A stretch of 33,562 nt of DNA from a virus: positions 1 to 33,562 of IMG/VR virus record IMGVR_UViG_3300025872_002673. One strand, written 5' to 3'. Both the position numbers and the translations under genes were made by a program. Positions 24,010 through 31,381 of the stretch are shown here, one piece after another. Each line of letters opens with the position of its first letter. Positions within the stretch are counted from its first letter, which is position 1. The notes below the pieces were generated by a model. That model was given only the letters and a program-made list of their open reading frames with translations. It did no database searches and was not told the DNA's origin.

Positions 24010-25611
24010 TTAGGACCAAGGAACGTGTGTGATGAGGTCTTCAGGACCAGATTCCTCATCAAAATATCCTGCCTGTTTCAATTTTTTGAGCGATTGACCG
24101 GTTTTGAGTTCAATCTCAATGATTTCTTGAATGCTTCTAGGTGCTGGACGTTTTTCCTGGTAAGTCTCAATCACAGCCTGATCAATTCCCATCAGTGCTA
24201 ACCCTGTGGCAAAAATGAGGTCATCATGCGTGCCTCTCATGTGATCAGGTCGACCTGTTCCATCATAGACGAAAGTGTTTGCTTGGTGTCTGATTCTTTC
24301 GTCAGTCAATAACAGAGACTTACCATTGACGTACGATTGTAACTTGCTCAGCAATATCGAGCGAGTATTGCCATTGGTATTGAAGCCTAATTTTTCTGTC
24401 CACGATTGATTCACAGAATCAAATCGTTGCTGTGTGTAGATTCTTCCCCACTCTTCACGCCTGAGAACTTCAAGCACTGTGAGACCGTATGAGTTAGACT
24501 CAACCACCGCAACACAGTTCCATTTTTTGCACTCTTCCAGGATCATATTACCAAATTCTATCGGTGTAGCATAACCTGCAAAAGTCGCCACAATTCTAGG
24601 TGCTTCTGGATTGAGCACATCCATCACCACAAATGCCGAGTAGTCACCGTGAGGTGACCCAGATGCTACATCGACACCCATTGTGTAGACACCGTACTGA
24701 ATAGGTTCATCAAATTGTTTGTAACCGATTTCAAATTTTGCGTGTGGGTAAGCTTCATCAAAGAATCTGGAACCTGAAGACACGAAACAAGTGACAGGAT
24801 CGATGGCATACTCTTGTTGGAACATTGCGAACGAGTTTGCGCATTTCACTGACAGAGTTTCAGCAGCCCAACGTTTTTGGTCACCGGTAAGTTCCCACTC
24901 ATCACAGTACTCTTTGATGACATCTGGAATGTCAATTGCCTCACGCCTGATGTACTCAGGTTCATCAGTCCAAGCCAAGAATGTCTTCGAAAACCCATTC
25001 TCTTCATCAACCCACAGTGCATGGAACTGGTTGAGACCGTTTGCTGTGGTCTCCAAAAGAATGTGAGAGTTACCTGTTGCAGTCTGAAACAGACCTGCAA
25101 TTGTGGTGCTCATGTCCTTCCAGAATGCCACTTCTGAACAGTGCAAATTGTTGTAAGTCGCACCACGAAAGCTTTGGCCAGAAGCAGAACTGACTCGAAT
25201 TGTTCCACCGTGAAAGAAAACCATTTCATGAGCAGACGAGTTCTTCATGTTGAACTGCAAAAACTTTGGCAGATTATCATAAAAGTTCTTGTAGATTCTA
25301 AAAATGTTGCTCACAGCTGCTGCAGTGTGTGCAATCACTAGTGTTCTTTCATTGGGTGTGAACAGAGTTCGCCAAAAGAAAAGTGCAGCAATTAGAGTTG
25401 AAGAACCCAACTGACGTGCCTTGAGAACACATTGCCAGGGATTCTTCTCTATCTCTAAAAGTAACTTGAGTTGGGCTTTCTTCAGTTTGAATGAAACAAT
25501 TTTAGAGTTTCTGTCCAAAATTTTGAGATAGTTCTCACAAAAGTAGACAAAATCCTCCTTGCAACGAAGAATTTCCTCCCCGTGCAGTATCTGCCGGTCG
25601 GGATAGTTCAT
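24010..25611 (-). CDS. Terminase large subunit (DNA packaging ATPase and nuclease)
   Basis: 533 aa with both functional domains. ATPase: Walker A-like KARQLGSST at residues 64-72, Walker B region NLHCSEVAF near 155-163, and TTANG at 188-192 for coupling. Nuclease (RuvC/RNase H-like): MGVDVASGSPHGDYSAF at 311-327 with Asp314 and Asp323, VVESNSYG with Glu371, and HDDLIFA with Asp463/464. It pumps DNA into the procapsid and cuts the concatemer. The ATG overlaps the region right after the stop of the acidic 75-codon gene. The ends of the window do not by themselves settle headful versus site-specific cutting. Confidence 0.95.
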   Translation of the reverse strand: MNYPDRQILHGEEILRCKEDFVYFCENYLKILDRNSKIVSFKLKKAQLKLLLEIEKNPWQCVLKARQLGSSTLIAALFFWRTLFTPNERTLVIAHTAAAVSNIFRIYKNFYDNLPKFLQFNMKNSSAHEMVFFHGGTIRVSSASGQSFRGATYNNLHCSEVAFWKDMSTTIAGLFQTATGNSHILLETTANGLNQFHALWVDEENGFSKTFLAWTDEPEYIRREAIDIPDVIKEYCDEWELTGDQKRWAAETLSVKCANSFAMFQQEYAIDPVTCFVSSGSRFFDEAYPHAKFEIGYKQFDEPIQYGVYTMGVDVASGSPHGDYSAFVVMDVLNPEAPRIVATFAGYATPIEFGNMILEECKKWNCVAVVESNSYGLTVLEVLRREEWGRIYTQQRFDSVNQSWTEKLGFNTNGNTRSILLSKLQSYVNGKSLLLTDERIRHQANTFVYDGTGRPDHMRGTHDDLIFATGLALMGIDQAVIETYQEKRPAPRSIQEIIEIELKTGQSLKKLKQAGYFDEESGPEDLITHVPWS

Positions 25612-25839
25612 TTAGTCCTCTTCTTCGTCTTCGTCTTCTTCCTCTTTGTAATCTTCCATCTCTTCGTCAGCCATCGTGGATTTGTCAGGCATCTTGTGGT
25701 AACCTTTCTTCGGTTTGCCTTCCATCGGAGCACCACTGAGCACCAACTGTATTGTGACTGCCTCAATGTCTGCTGGATCGATGCTTCCGATCTTTTCCAT
25801 CATTTTTTGAGCCATCATTTTCTTCATTTCGGGTTTCAT
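25612..25839 (-). CDS. 75-aa protein with an extremely acidic tail
   Basis: A basic Met/Lys-rich start (MKPEMKKMMAQKMMEKIG) is followed by a short globular part and an acidic tail of Glu and Asp (last 18 residues almost entirely acidic). The ATG overlaps the upstream gene's TAA, and the gene ends next to the large terminase start. It may be a DNA-mimic-like or packaging accessory protein, or a small terminase partner. No family recognised. Confidence 0.7.
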   Translation of the reverse strand: MKPEMKKMMAQKMMEKIGSIDPADIEAVTIQLVLSGAPMEGKPKKGYHKMPDKSTMADEEMEDYKEEEDEDEEED

Positions 25840-26015
25840 TATGGTATCTCTCCTTTCTCCCTCAAAGCGGCGGCCACAAAGGCTGCTGGATCCTCAATGC
25901 CGGGAATGTTCTTCTCGACATAGGCTTCCTTACCTGCAAAGGTTTTAGCCTTCTTCTCCAGCATTTTTGCTGCAGCCATCCTTCGGGCCGCCGCTTTGTC
26001 ACGTTTCTTCTTCAT
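25839..26015 (-). CDS. 58-aa Lys/Ala-rich basic protein
   Basis: The frame (58 codons) begins MKKKRDKAAARRMAAAKMLEKK, is very basic at its start, then mixed; the stop overlaps the ATG of the acidic 75-codon gene, and AAAGGAG inside its end serves as the ribosome site for that gene. Its own ribosome site is weak, so coupling with the virion protein that ends seven bases upstream is likely. A basic peptide next to a very acidic one suggests a pair that might bind each other or DNA. Unknown family. Confidence 0.5.
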   Translation of the reverse strand: MKKKRDKAAARRMAAAKMLEKKAKTFAGKEAYVEKNIPGIEDPAAFVAAALREKGEIP

Positions 26016-26021
26016 GTTGCA

Positions 26022-26501
26022 CTACACTAAGCCAACTGCAATGAAGACTGTGCAACCACAGTTCACACCACTGTTAGCACTGATACGCAACTTGCACCTG
26101 TCAGTGAAGACCGGTTGTGCCTCCAGAATGTTTGGAAAATTCTGGCGACGACTTGCAGCGCCCATGGCAGTCTGAAAGTTGATCGTTGTGAACAGTGCAA
26201 CGTTGGTCACCGTGGTACCATCAACGGCCACGTGCTTGATGATGACATCATCACCAGCACCTGCAGCATTGGTATTCTTCACAGCCCACGCATCCAACAG
26301 TTTCCAGCCTGACTGGATCACGTCAACATCAATGTCACCTGTTGCATTGGGCACATTGATCGCAATGACGTGATGGGGATGTGAGGTCATTGTGACACCG
26401 GAAACGGAAGTCGTAGTCGAAGGCAGAATGACATGGCTCTCTGCCGCCGCATAGTTCTCCTGTTGGCGATACAATGCCTCCTTTGAAACAAGAATAGACA
26501 T
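26022..26501 (-). CDS. Virion-like beta protein, 159 aa
   Basis: A beta-rich protein with GGAG before the ATG. Part of its middle (GWKLLDAWAVKNTNAAGAG...DDVIIKHVAVDG) parallels the 137-aa protein at 26595 (CRLLDGYFVNGAVAAVLNDSVAV), so the two look like paralogues. Two cysteines near the end (CGCT) could pair. Possible capsid decoration or head fibre role; inferred from context. Confidence 0.6.
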   Translation of the reverse strand: MSILVSKEALYRQQENYAAAESHVILPSTTTSVSGVTMTSHPHHVIAINVPNATGDIDVDVIQSGWKLLDAWAVKNTNAAGAGDDVIIKHVAVDGTTVTNVALFTTINFQTAMGAASRRQNFPNILEAQPVFTDRCKLRISANSGVNCGCTVFIAVGLV

Positions 26502-26510
26502 TTGTTCTCC

Positions 26511-26579
26511 TTACTTGCAGCCTTTCATGCCGCCGTTTTTCTTTCCACCCTTACCATTACCTTTCATTCCTTTTCCCAT
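26511..26579 (-). CDS. 22-aa Gly/Lys-rich peptide
   Basis: A tiny frame with a good AAGGAG seven bases before its ATG. The product is almost only Gly, Lys, Met and Asn with one Cys near the end, and its stop codon (TAAGGAG) forms part of the ribosome site of the next gene. It fills the gap between two virion genes exactly. A nucleic-acid-neutralising peptide packaged with DNA is a possible role; this is a guess. Confidence 0.45.
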   Translation of the reverse strand: MGKGMKGNGKGGKKNGGMKGCK

Positions 26580-26594
26580 TATAAACTCCTTACG

Positions 26595-27008
26595 TTACGG
26601 GAGTTGCTCGAAGATCAGAACCAACTGACCACCTGTGAAACCACCCACCTGTGACGTAGCAACAATGGTGAAAGTCTCACCAGCCACAAAGAAGCCTGCG
26701 GGGCTGAGACTGGGTCCAGAGAGTTCAGAAACTAGAAGGTTTAGAGCATTGACGTCTGCACGAACTGTGGTGTTGGCAGCCTTTGCACCAGGAGCGACAC
26801 AAGACAGGAGTGTGGTTGCACCCTGAGTTACGGCGACTGAGTCATTGAGGACCGCAGCGACGGCGCCATTGACAAAGTATCCGTCCAAAAGACGGCAATT
26901 GACTGGAGCCTGGAACGTCTGCGTAGAGGTGCCAGCCTGAGCAACTGTGATCGGAACGACAGTCGTCCATGAGGGCTTCCAAGTGTTGTTTGATGGGAAC
27001 TGTGGCAT
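26595..27008 (-). CDS. Virion-like beta protein, 137 aa
   Basis: Beta-rich, with an aromatic and Pro-containing start (MPQFPSNNTWKPSW) and a compact body. AGGAG lies nine bases upstream. It resembles the 159-aa neighbour in a stretch around LLDGYFVNGAV. Similar size and placement to small head decoration proteins. No motif that identifies the family. Confidence 0.6.
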   Translation of the reverse strand: MPQFPSNNTWKPSWTTVVPITVAQAGTSTQTFQAPVNCRLLDGYFVNGAVAAVLNDSVAVTQGATTLLSCVAPGAKAANTTVRADVNALNLLVSELSGPSLSPAGFFVAGETFTIVATSQVGGFTGGQLVLIFEQLP

Positions 27009-27011
27009 TTT

Positions 27012-27188
27012 CTATTTCTCCTTGTTGAATTGAGCTACTGCGTCACTGACGCCTTGAACCGCGATCCAGGCCAACACGACATGGACCGCATCTGACCACT
27101 GAATGACGCCGAAGGCGGCACCAGCAACTGCAGCACATGCTGCTAAAAACTTACGTGAGAGGAATTTTTCCTTTAGAAACTCTTTCAC
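27012..27188 (-). CDS. 58-aa membrane protein, GTG start, holin-like
   Basis: Starts at GTG with GGAGGA nine bases before it; no ATG is in frame. The product has a basic start (KEFLKEKFLSRK) and a hydrophobic Ala/Val-rich segment (AACAAVAGAAFGVIQW) followed by a second apolar helix (AVHVVLAWIAVQGV), suggesting one or two membrane passes. It directly follows the lipoprotein gene (two-base gap) within a virion-protein operon. Together they could be a lysis pair displaced from the endolysin, or an infection-exclusion pair. Family unknown. Confidence 0.55.
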   Translation of the reverse strand: MKEFLKEKFLSRKFLAACAAVAGAAFGVIQWSDAVHVVLAWIAVQGVSDAVAQFNKEK

Positions 27189-27190
27189 CT

Positions 27191-27388
27191 TTAATTCTCC
27201 TCCGAAGAGCTGACGTCCTTCGATAGATCGACATCTGGAGACGCGTCTTGGCTGAGATCAACTGCAGAAGAAGCATCGACCTCAGCACCTGAGGCATCGG
27301 CATCCACAACACAAACCTCAGGAGCCTTTGAACAACCCAAAATTGCAAGCGAAGCCACGAAAATTTTGATCTTACTTTTTGACACCAT
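27191..27388 (-). CDS. Small lipoprotein, 65 aa
   Basis: The start (MVSKSKIKIFVASLAILGC) is a textbook lipoprotein signal: basic residues, hydrophobic core, then ILGC as the lipobox, with Cys19 as the lipid-bearing residue. The rest is Asp/Ser/Val-rich and acidic. AAGGAG before the ATG fixes this start; the frame stays open further upstream through an alternative TTG. It may be an outer-membrane o-spanin-like protein or a surface protein. It sits before a small membrane protein. Confidence 0.65.
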   Translation of the reverse strand: MVSKSKIKIFVASLAILGCSKAPEVCVVDADASGAEVDASSAVDLSQDASPDVDLSKDVSSSEEN

Positions 27389-27398
27389 CTTTTTCTCC

Positions 27399-27788
27399 TT
27401 ATCCGATGAGAAGTACGTAGAGAGTTCCAGGAGCATTGGCAAAAATTAGAAAGTCATTAGGGGCCTGACTGTTCTGAGCGAAGTAGAAAGTGGTAGGACG
27501 GAAACTGGGATCGCCTGCAGGACCACCTGCAGGCTCGTGGTTGATAGGAAAACCTGGAACAGTTGTCTTCGTTCTGAATTCGCCACCTACGACAGCATCA
27601 TTGAACAGTAACCTGACCTCGTAAGGGGCAAAAGCCGGCTTACCGTTGGCCGTGGCCACAGCATCGATGATGGTTGCCAGTGACTTTTCACCTGGGGCGG
27701 CGTATGCCACCTGACCTGCTAGCGTCTCGTTGGCCTGAAGGACACCGTGACCCACTCTGTTGGCTTGATTTTGACCACCAATTGGCAT
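27399..27788 (-). CDS. Virion-like protein, 129 aa
   Basis: Mixed Gly/Ala/Pro-rich sequence with beta propensity, ending in GTLYVLLIG. AGGAG ATAGAAA ATG spacing is good. It starts the row of small virion-like genes before the terminase. Similar to its neighbours in size but with no clear sequence match. Role uncertain. Confidence 0.55.
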   Translation of the reverse strand: MPIGGQNQANRVGHGVLQANETLAGQVAYAAPGEKSLATIIDAVATANGKPAFAPYEVRLLFNDAVVGGEFRTKTTVPGFPINHEPAGGPAGDPSFRPTTFYFAQNSQAPNDFLIFANAPGTLYVLLIG

Positions 27789-27798
27789 TTTCTATCTC

Positions 27799-28074
27799 CT
27801 AGTCGAATTCTTTCGACTTTTTCTCGTTCTTTGACTTTCCACCTAGCAGTGCCATGATGGAATCGTTGTTCATGTCACCGTCTTTGGCCTTTTCCTTGAT
27901 CACAATGTCTTTCAGAAGACGAAGTGCCTCAATTCTGGCCTTGGCGTGGTAAGCAGATGTCCCCTCAATGTCAGAAATGATGGCAAGAGCCATCGATTTG
28001 AGATCATCTTCGTCCAGTGAAGGCCCTTCGAGCTTCTCCAGTAACTTTTTTAGCTTTTTGGCTTGAGAGTCCAT
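27799..28074 (-). CDS. 91-aa helical protein, possible small terminase subunit
   Basis: A charged, mainly helical protein (MDSQAKKLKKLLEKLEG then a helical centre with HAKARIEALRLLKDIVIKEK). The AAGGAG is too close to the first ATG (28080), so I place the start at 28074, six bases downstream of it. Small terminase subunits are often helical proteins encoded upstream of the large terminase, which fits, but several genes lie in between. No DNA-binding motif is clear. Confidence 0.45.
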   Translation of the reverse strand: MDSQAKKLKKLLEKLEGPSLDEDDLKSMALAIISDIEGTSAYHAKARIEALRLLKDIVIKEKAKDGDMNNDSIMALLGGKSKNEKKSKEFD

Positions 28075-28089
28075 CAGCATCTCCTTACG

Positions 28090-28791
28090 TTATACAGAAA
28101 CTTCAAAAAATGACTCGTTCGTTTTTTCTCTGTACCATTTTTTGAAAGACTTTTTGATACCTACAAGTTCTTTGTGTTGTCTTTTTGTCACTTTCTGGTA
28201 GTCCAGGTCACTGAGTTCTCCCCAAAGCCACAGGTAAGTCTCTACACCCCAGTCTGCAATGGCCATTTGAATGATTTGCCTACTAGCGACCGTCTTTTCT
28301 GGATTGTCAGAACTGAAACCTTGAGTCGCCAGGGCACCCATTGCACCCCATGACATGTTTTCCAATCCATAAATGGCTTCATTGTCCAAAATCTCACCTA
28401 TCTGGTCTCTGATCTCTTTTTCTACAGCTCTTTTTCTGTCGTCCTTTCTGAGATTGTTGAGGTAGTTGAGTGCCGTGAATCGCATGAAAGTAGGATTCAT
28501 CACGGTCAATTTTCCTGCCTTAGCACCCACCAGGAGCCTTTCCACCACGAAATTCACAAATTCACCTGGTGTTCTATTGTCAGCATCCAGCTTCAGACAG
28601 AACCTGACCAAGCCACCACAAAGTGGGTAACTACCAGTGGCTCGAACCATTTTTTCCAGGCAGGTAGGATGGGCACAGAGTCCCGTCTGTCCTGGATGGT
28701 TGAAGTCAGGCAACATCAGATAACGAGAACCGTGTTCTGAGCACAGTCTGTGCTTGTCCCAACGATTGACTCTAAGCTTGGGCGCTTCCAT
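28090..28791 (-). CDS. 233-aa helical protein with amino-terminal Cys/His cluster
   Basis: The first 60 residues hold Cys17, His20, Cys39 and Cys44, which could bind zinc. The rest is helical, with two blocks resembling the spacing of sigma factor regions: FTALNYLNNLRKDDRKRAV near residue 105 and WGELSDLDYQKVTKRQHKEL near residue 190. The likeness to a sigma-like regulator is weak and is inference only. The start overlaps the end of the zinc-finger gene by 20 bp; AGGAG is ten bases upstream. Expected late-gene or host-takeover function. Confidence 0.5.
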   Translation of the reverse strand: MEAPKLRVNRWDKHRLCSEHGSRYLMLPDFNHPGQTGLCAHPTCLEKMVRATGSYPLCGGLVRFCLKLDADNRTPGEFVNFVVERLLVGAKAGKLTVMNPTFMRFTALNYLNNLRKDDRKRAVEKEIRDQIGEILDNEAIYGLENMSWGAMGALATQGFSSDNPEKTVASRQIIQMAIADWGVETYLWLWGELSDLDYQKVTKRQHKELVGIKKSFKKWYREKTNESFFEVSV

Positions 28792-29371
28792 GGTTTAGAC
28801 TCTCCTTCCATTCCTTGGCAATTTGTAAACGAATTTTCTGTGGTGTGTCCTCGTGTAATATCTTGTGAAAGTCACCGATGAGGGCTAATATGGTTCTGGC
28901 ACCGTCCTTGCAGGCATCTTCATCCTGAACATCTTTGAGCGCCTCCCAGAGCGAGACAGAAATTGCACACCAAGTAGGAATCACATCCTTGACCACCTTG
29001 TGTTTGATTGAGAGCGTGGCAACCTGGACAGGATCCAGGCACTCACGAATGAGTTCCAGGTGATCGCAGGAAATTTTGAGCGCTGCCTTGAAAGACTCTA
29101 ACAGGGTCAGTTTGCGGTACTCATCGTGGGCTGTGACCGCGAAGGTCTTGAACATTTCTGAGAGGGCATCCACACACATGGCATCCACAACCTCTTTAGG
29201 CGGTGTAGAATTGACCCTAAAGATCTGGACCATGGTGCCGTGTTGGTTCGTCTCAAAGTGCCCATCCAGGTGCTTCTTGAAACCACCTTCGGTCTTGTAA
29301 TTCTTCTTGCAGACCGGACACTCGTAAAGGGGTTTGAGTTCGTTTCCTTGTTCGTCAAATACTCTACTCAT
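28772..29371 (-). CDS. C2H2 zinc-finger protein, 199 aa
   Basis: Near the start there is a classical C2H2 finger: CPVCKKNYKTEGGFKKHLDGH (Cys-X2-Cys, 12 residues, His-X3-His), preceded by a short Glu/Leu-rich segment. The remaining 140 residues are helical without recognised motifs. A TAGGAGAG site overlaps the upstream glycosyltransferase's TAG stop, fixing the start at 29371. Single C2H2 fingers do occur in phage proteins; it may bind nucleic acid or a partner. Target unknown. Confidence 0.7.
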   Translation of the reverse strand: MSRVFDEQGNELKPLYECPVCKKNYKTEGGFKKHLDGHFETNQHGTMVQIFRVNSTPPKEVVDAMCVDALSEMFKTFAVTAHDEYRKLTLLESFKAALKISCDHLELIRECLDPVQVATLSIKHKVVKDVIPTWCAISVSLWEALKDVQDEDACKDGARTILALIGDFHKILHEDTPQKIRLQIAKEWKESLNHGSAQA

Positions 29372-29381
29372 TGTTTCTCTC

Positions 29382-30272
29382 CTAAATTGGTGGAAGTTTA
29401 CCTGCAAAATACGCATTTCGTAAGTTTGCAATGTTTTTCCAATTTGGCATGGTGTCTTGTAGGCCTTTTCTTTCGCCCACCTTGATTGTCTTTACTCTGT
29501 ACAGGAGTTTTTCGGCAAATTTAGCTTGTTCTTCGAAAGGAAGGGCAGATACCATTTCTTCCTTCTTTTCATCAAGCACTTTCATCCAGTTTTTGTTGGC
29601 GTTGATGACATTCTCCCAGTTAGAATACCAGTCTGCAAGACCTCCTTTCATTGAGGGTAAGGCCACAGGTGCATGATCTACTGCGAGATCAAAGTATTTT
29701 CCACAAAGTGCTCCGCTAAGCATCAGCATTGTGACAAAGTACAAATCTTCTCTTCCTGGAGCATCATCATAATTCACGCTTGTTGGGATCTTAGTGCCAT
29801 CAAGCCAAATACTGCCCGTATCAGCTTTTCTTTTCATCAAGCCTGTATCGCGGCTAGCATGGGCAAAAACGCTAAACACAAAACTTCCATACGCAAGTCC
29901 CTCCTTTAGAAAAAGAGACTCAGATTTATTGAGCGCATCATTTAGTGAAATTGCCGACTTCTTTTTGGCCCACTTTCCAGGTTCAGTTGGATCACTAACT
30001 TCAAGAAAACACTTGATGTCATCATCCATCATGAAAATTTTGATGCCTCGATTTCTACATTCATCAAGCATTTTTTGACGAACATATGTTACACCTTGGT
30101 CATTTTTATCAAGCAGCTTATAGGTGACACAAGGATGACTATTCACTTGCCTGTATGATAACTCATCTTGAGGTTCGATCCAGATCGTGTGAGGTATTCC
30201 CTCCCTACAAAGGGCATTAGAAAATGCAGCATTAGGTCGACCTTTAGACGGTATCCAAATTTCACTTAGCAT
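29382..30272 (-). CDS. GT-A glycosyltransferase, TET-associated (TAGT)-like
   Basis: About 296 aa with this start. The front (EIWIPSKGRPN, WIEPQDELSY) matches the pattern of TET-associated DNA glycosyltransferases, followed by a metal-binding FMMDDDIKCF (DxD type) near residue 83 and a GREDLYF block. The family adds sugars to modified bases in phage DNA. No TET/JBP oxygenase or hydroxymethylase is visible nearby, so the acceptor is unknown and could be a protein. The gene is clearly AT-richer than flanks (33% GC in 30001-30120), a sign of transfer. The frame is open to GTG 30305, but AGGAG lies four bases before ATG 30272. Confidence 0.6.
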   Translation of the reverse strand: MLSEIWIPSKGRPNAAFSNALCREGIPHTIWIEPQDELSYRQVNSHPCVTYKLLDKNDQGVTYVRQKMLDECRNRGIKIFMMDDDIKCFLEVSDPTEPGKWAKKKSAISLNDALNKSESLFLKEGLAYGSFVFSVFAHASRDTGLMKRKADTGSIWLDGTKIPTSVNYDDAPGREDLYFVTMLMLSGALCGKYFDLAVDHAPVALPSMKGGLADWYSNWENVINANKNWMKVLDEKKEEMVSALPFEEQAKFAEKLLYRVKTIKVGERKGLQDTMPNWKNIANLRNAYFAGKLPPI

Positions 30273-30301
30273 TTTGCTCCTATCGTTTGACACATTTATC
30301 A

Positions 30302-30682
30302 TCACTTCTTTCTCCTTCCAATGGCCTCAATTTGGGCTCTCTCGGTGTTCTCTGTGACTTCAGATGACACTTCTTTCTCATTACCAATGGTATCCTTATC
30401 CTCGGAAACGGGTGTCTCCTGGGACAACGTCGTAACACTGTTGACCTTGCCTGCACGTTTTTGGGCACGACTGATGTACTCACCCTGAGAGTCGGTGCGG
30501 ACGATGAGAAGCTCTCTGTCCAGCAGGTAACCTCTGGTCGCCCAGGCAGTCCTGATGGCATAGAGAGTGTTCAGTTGCCTGACTGAGGCGTTGGGGTCCG
30601 CCATCAGTTTGCACAGTTCTTGCAGGTGCTCTTCGTTGCGGACCGCGTGGCCAGCACCCATGCCGCTTCTGACTCTACCCAT
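30302..30682 (-). CDS. 126-aa hypothetical protein
   Basis: A basic Arg/His-containing amino part (GRVRSGMGAGHAVRNEEHL), a helical middle with LADPNASVRQLNTLYAIRTAW-like character, then a charged acidic end with many Glu and Lys residues. GGAGG precedes the ATG, overlapping the end of the 60-codon gene by eight bases. No family recognised; a small DNA-associated protein is plausible by charge. Confidence 0.55.
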   Translation of the reverse strand: MGRVRSGMGAGHAVRNEEHLQELCKLMADPNASVRQLNTLYAIRTAWATRGYLLDRELLIVRTDSQGEYISRAQKRAGKVNSVTTLSQETPVSEDKDTIGNEKEVSSEVTENTERAQIEAIGRRKK

Positions 30683-30857
30683 TATTGTCCTCCTTTAGAG
30701 ACATTTCAAACTCTTCCACTGCTTCCAAGAAACCTTGGCGAATGTTTTCAATACCAATGATGAAGTCGTCCAGCTTTGAGTCAATCTCAATCAACTTCAC
30801 CTTGATGTTCTGTAGTTCATTCCACACTTCAATGTTTGTAGGAATTGCATCATTCAT
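30675..30857 (-). CDS. 60-aa helical coiled-coil protein
   Basis: A strongly helical, heptad-like sequence (VWNELQNIKVKLIEIDSKLD). The ATG overlaps the GIY-YIG stop (ATGA), and AGAGGTG lies upstream. Its small size and operon position suggest a partner or antagonist of a neighbour. No family recognised. Confidence 0.55.
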   Translation of the reverse strand: MNDAIPTNIEVWNELQNIKVKLIEIDSKLDDFIIGIENIRQGFLEAVEEFEMSLKEDNNG

Positions 30858-31381
30858 TTGTCACCTCTTGTTAGGAAGGCGTCGGAGACGCCGGTTGCGG
30901 AGACCCCTGTCTCCTTGGCTTCGTCCTCGCTTATGAAACCAATGACTGCACGGAAACCGTCGCTAACTGCGTTGCTTAGAGCCTTGCGGTGTGCAGGTGT
31001 CTGGCGGTATTGGCCAGGACCCGGTTGACGCCCTCTGCTGGTGGGACGCTTGTTGTAGCACTCCTGCTTACCGTTCTCTCTCTCCCACCACAACTGTTCC
31101 AAGGCCAGGAGACCGTCGTCATCCACCAGGCCCCAGACTTGTTCCACCACCTGAAAGTCGAAGGCAGTGGGACCCAGGAGATCCCAGTCTGCCTGGAGTT
31201 CCTTGTTGCCCTTCTTGCGACCGAAGGCACTGATGTGGAGACGCCAACGACGGCCGACATCCACTGCGGACCCGACATAACAACGACCAGTCTGCCTGTT
31301 CCTGATGACATAGATTCCACTGATACCTGACTGCTTGACCAACCACTCATTGCGGGCAAATCTTGCTGTTTGCTTCTTCAT
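30854..31381 (-). CDS. GIY-YIG endonuclease
   Basis: The 175-aa protein has GIY at 22-24 and YVG at 35-37, Arg44/Arg45, catalytic Glu95 (LLALEQLWWE) and Asn110 (CYNKRP), all in family order. The carboxy part holds an Arg/Pro-rich linker then an RKALSNAVSDGF segment similar to the NUMOD-type DNA-binding repeats of homing endonucleases. It may cut a relative's DNA to spread itself or degrade host DNA. The gene is GC-rich (60% in 31021-31080), in contrast to the AT-rich glycosyltransferase gene downstream. AGGAG is well placed. Confidence 0.85.
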   Translation of the reverse strand: MKKQTARFARNEWLVKQSGISGIYVIRNRQTGRCYVGSAVDVGRRWRLHISAFGRKKGNKELQADWDLLGPTAFDFQVVEQVWGLVDDDGLLALEQLWWERENGKQECYNKRPTSRGRQPGPGQYRQTPAHRKALSNAVSDGFRAVIGFISEDEAKETGVSATGVSDAFLTRGDK

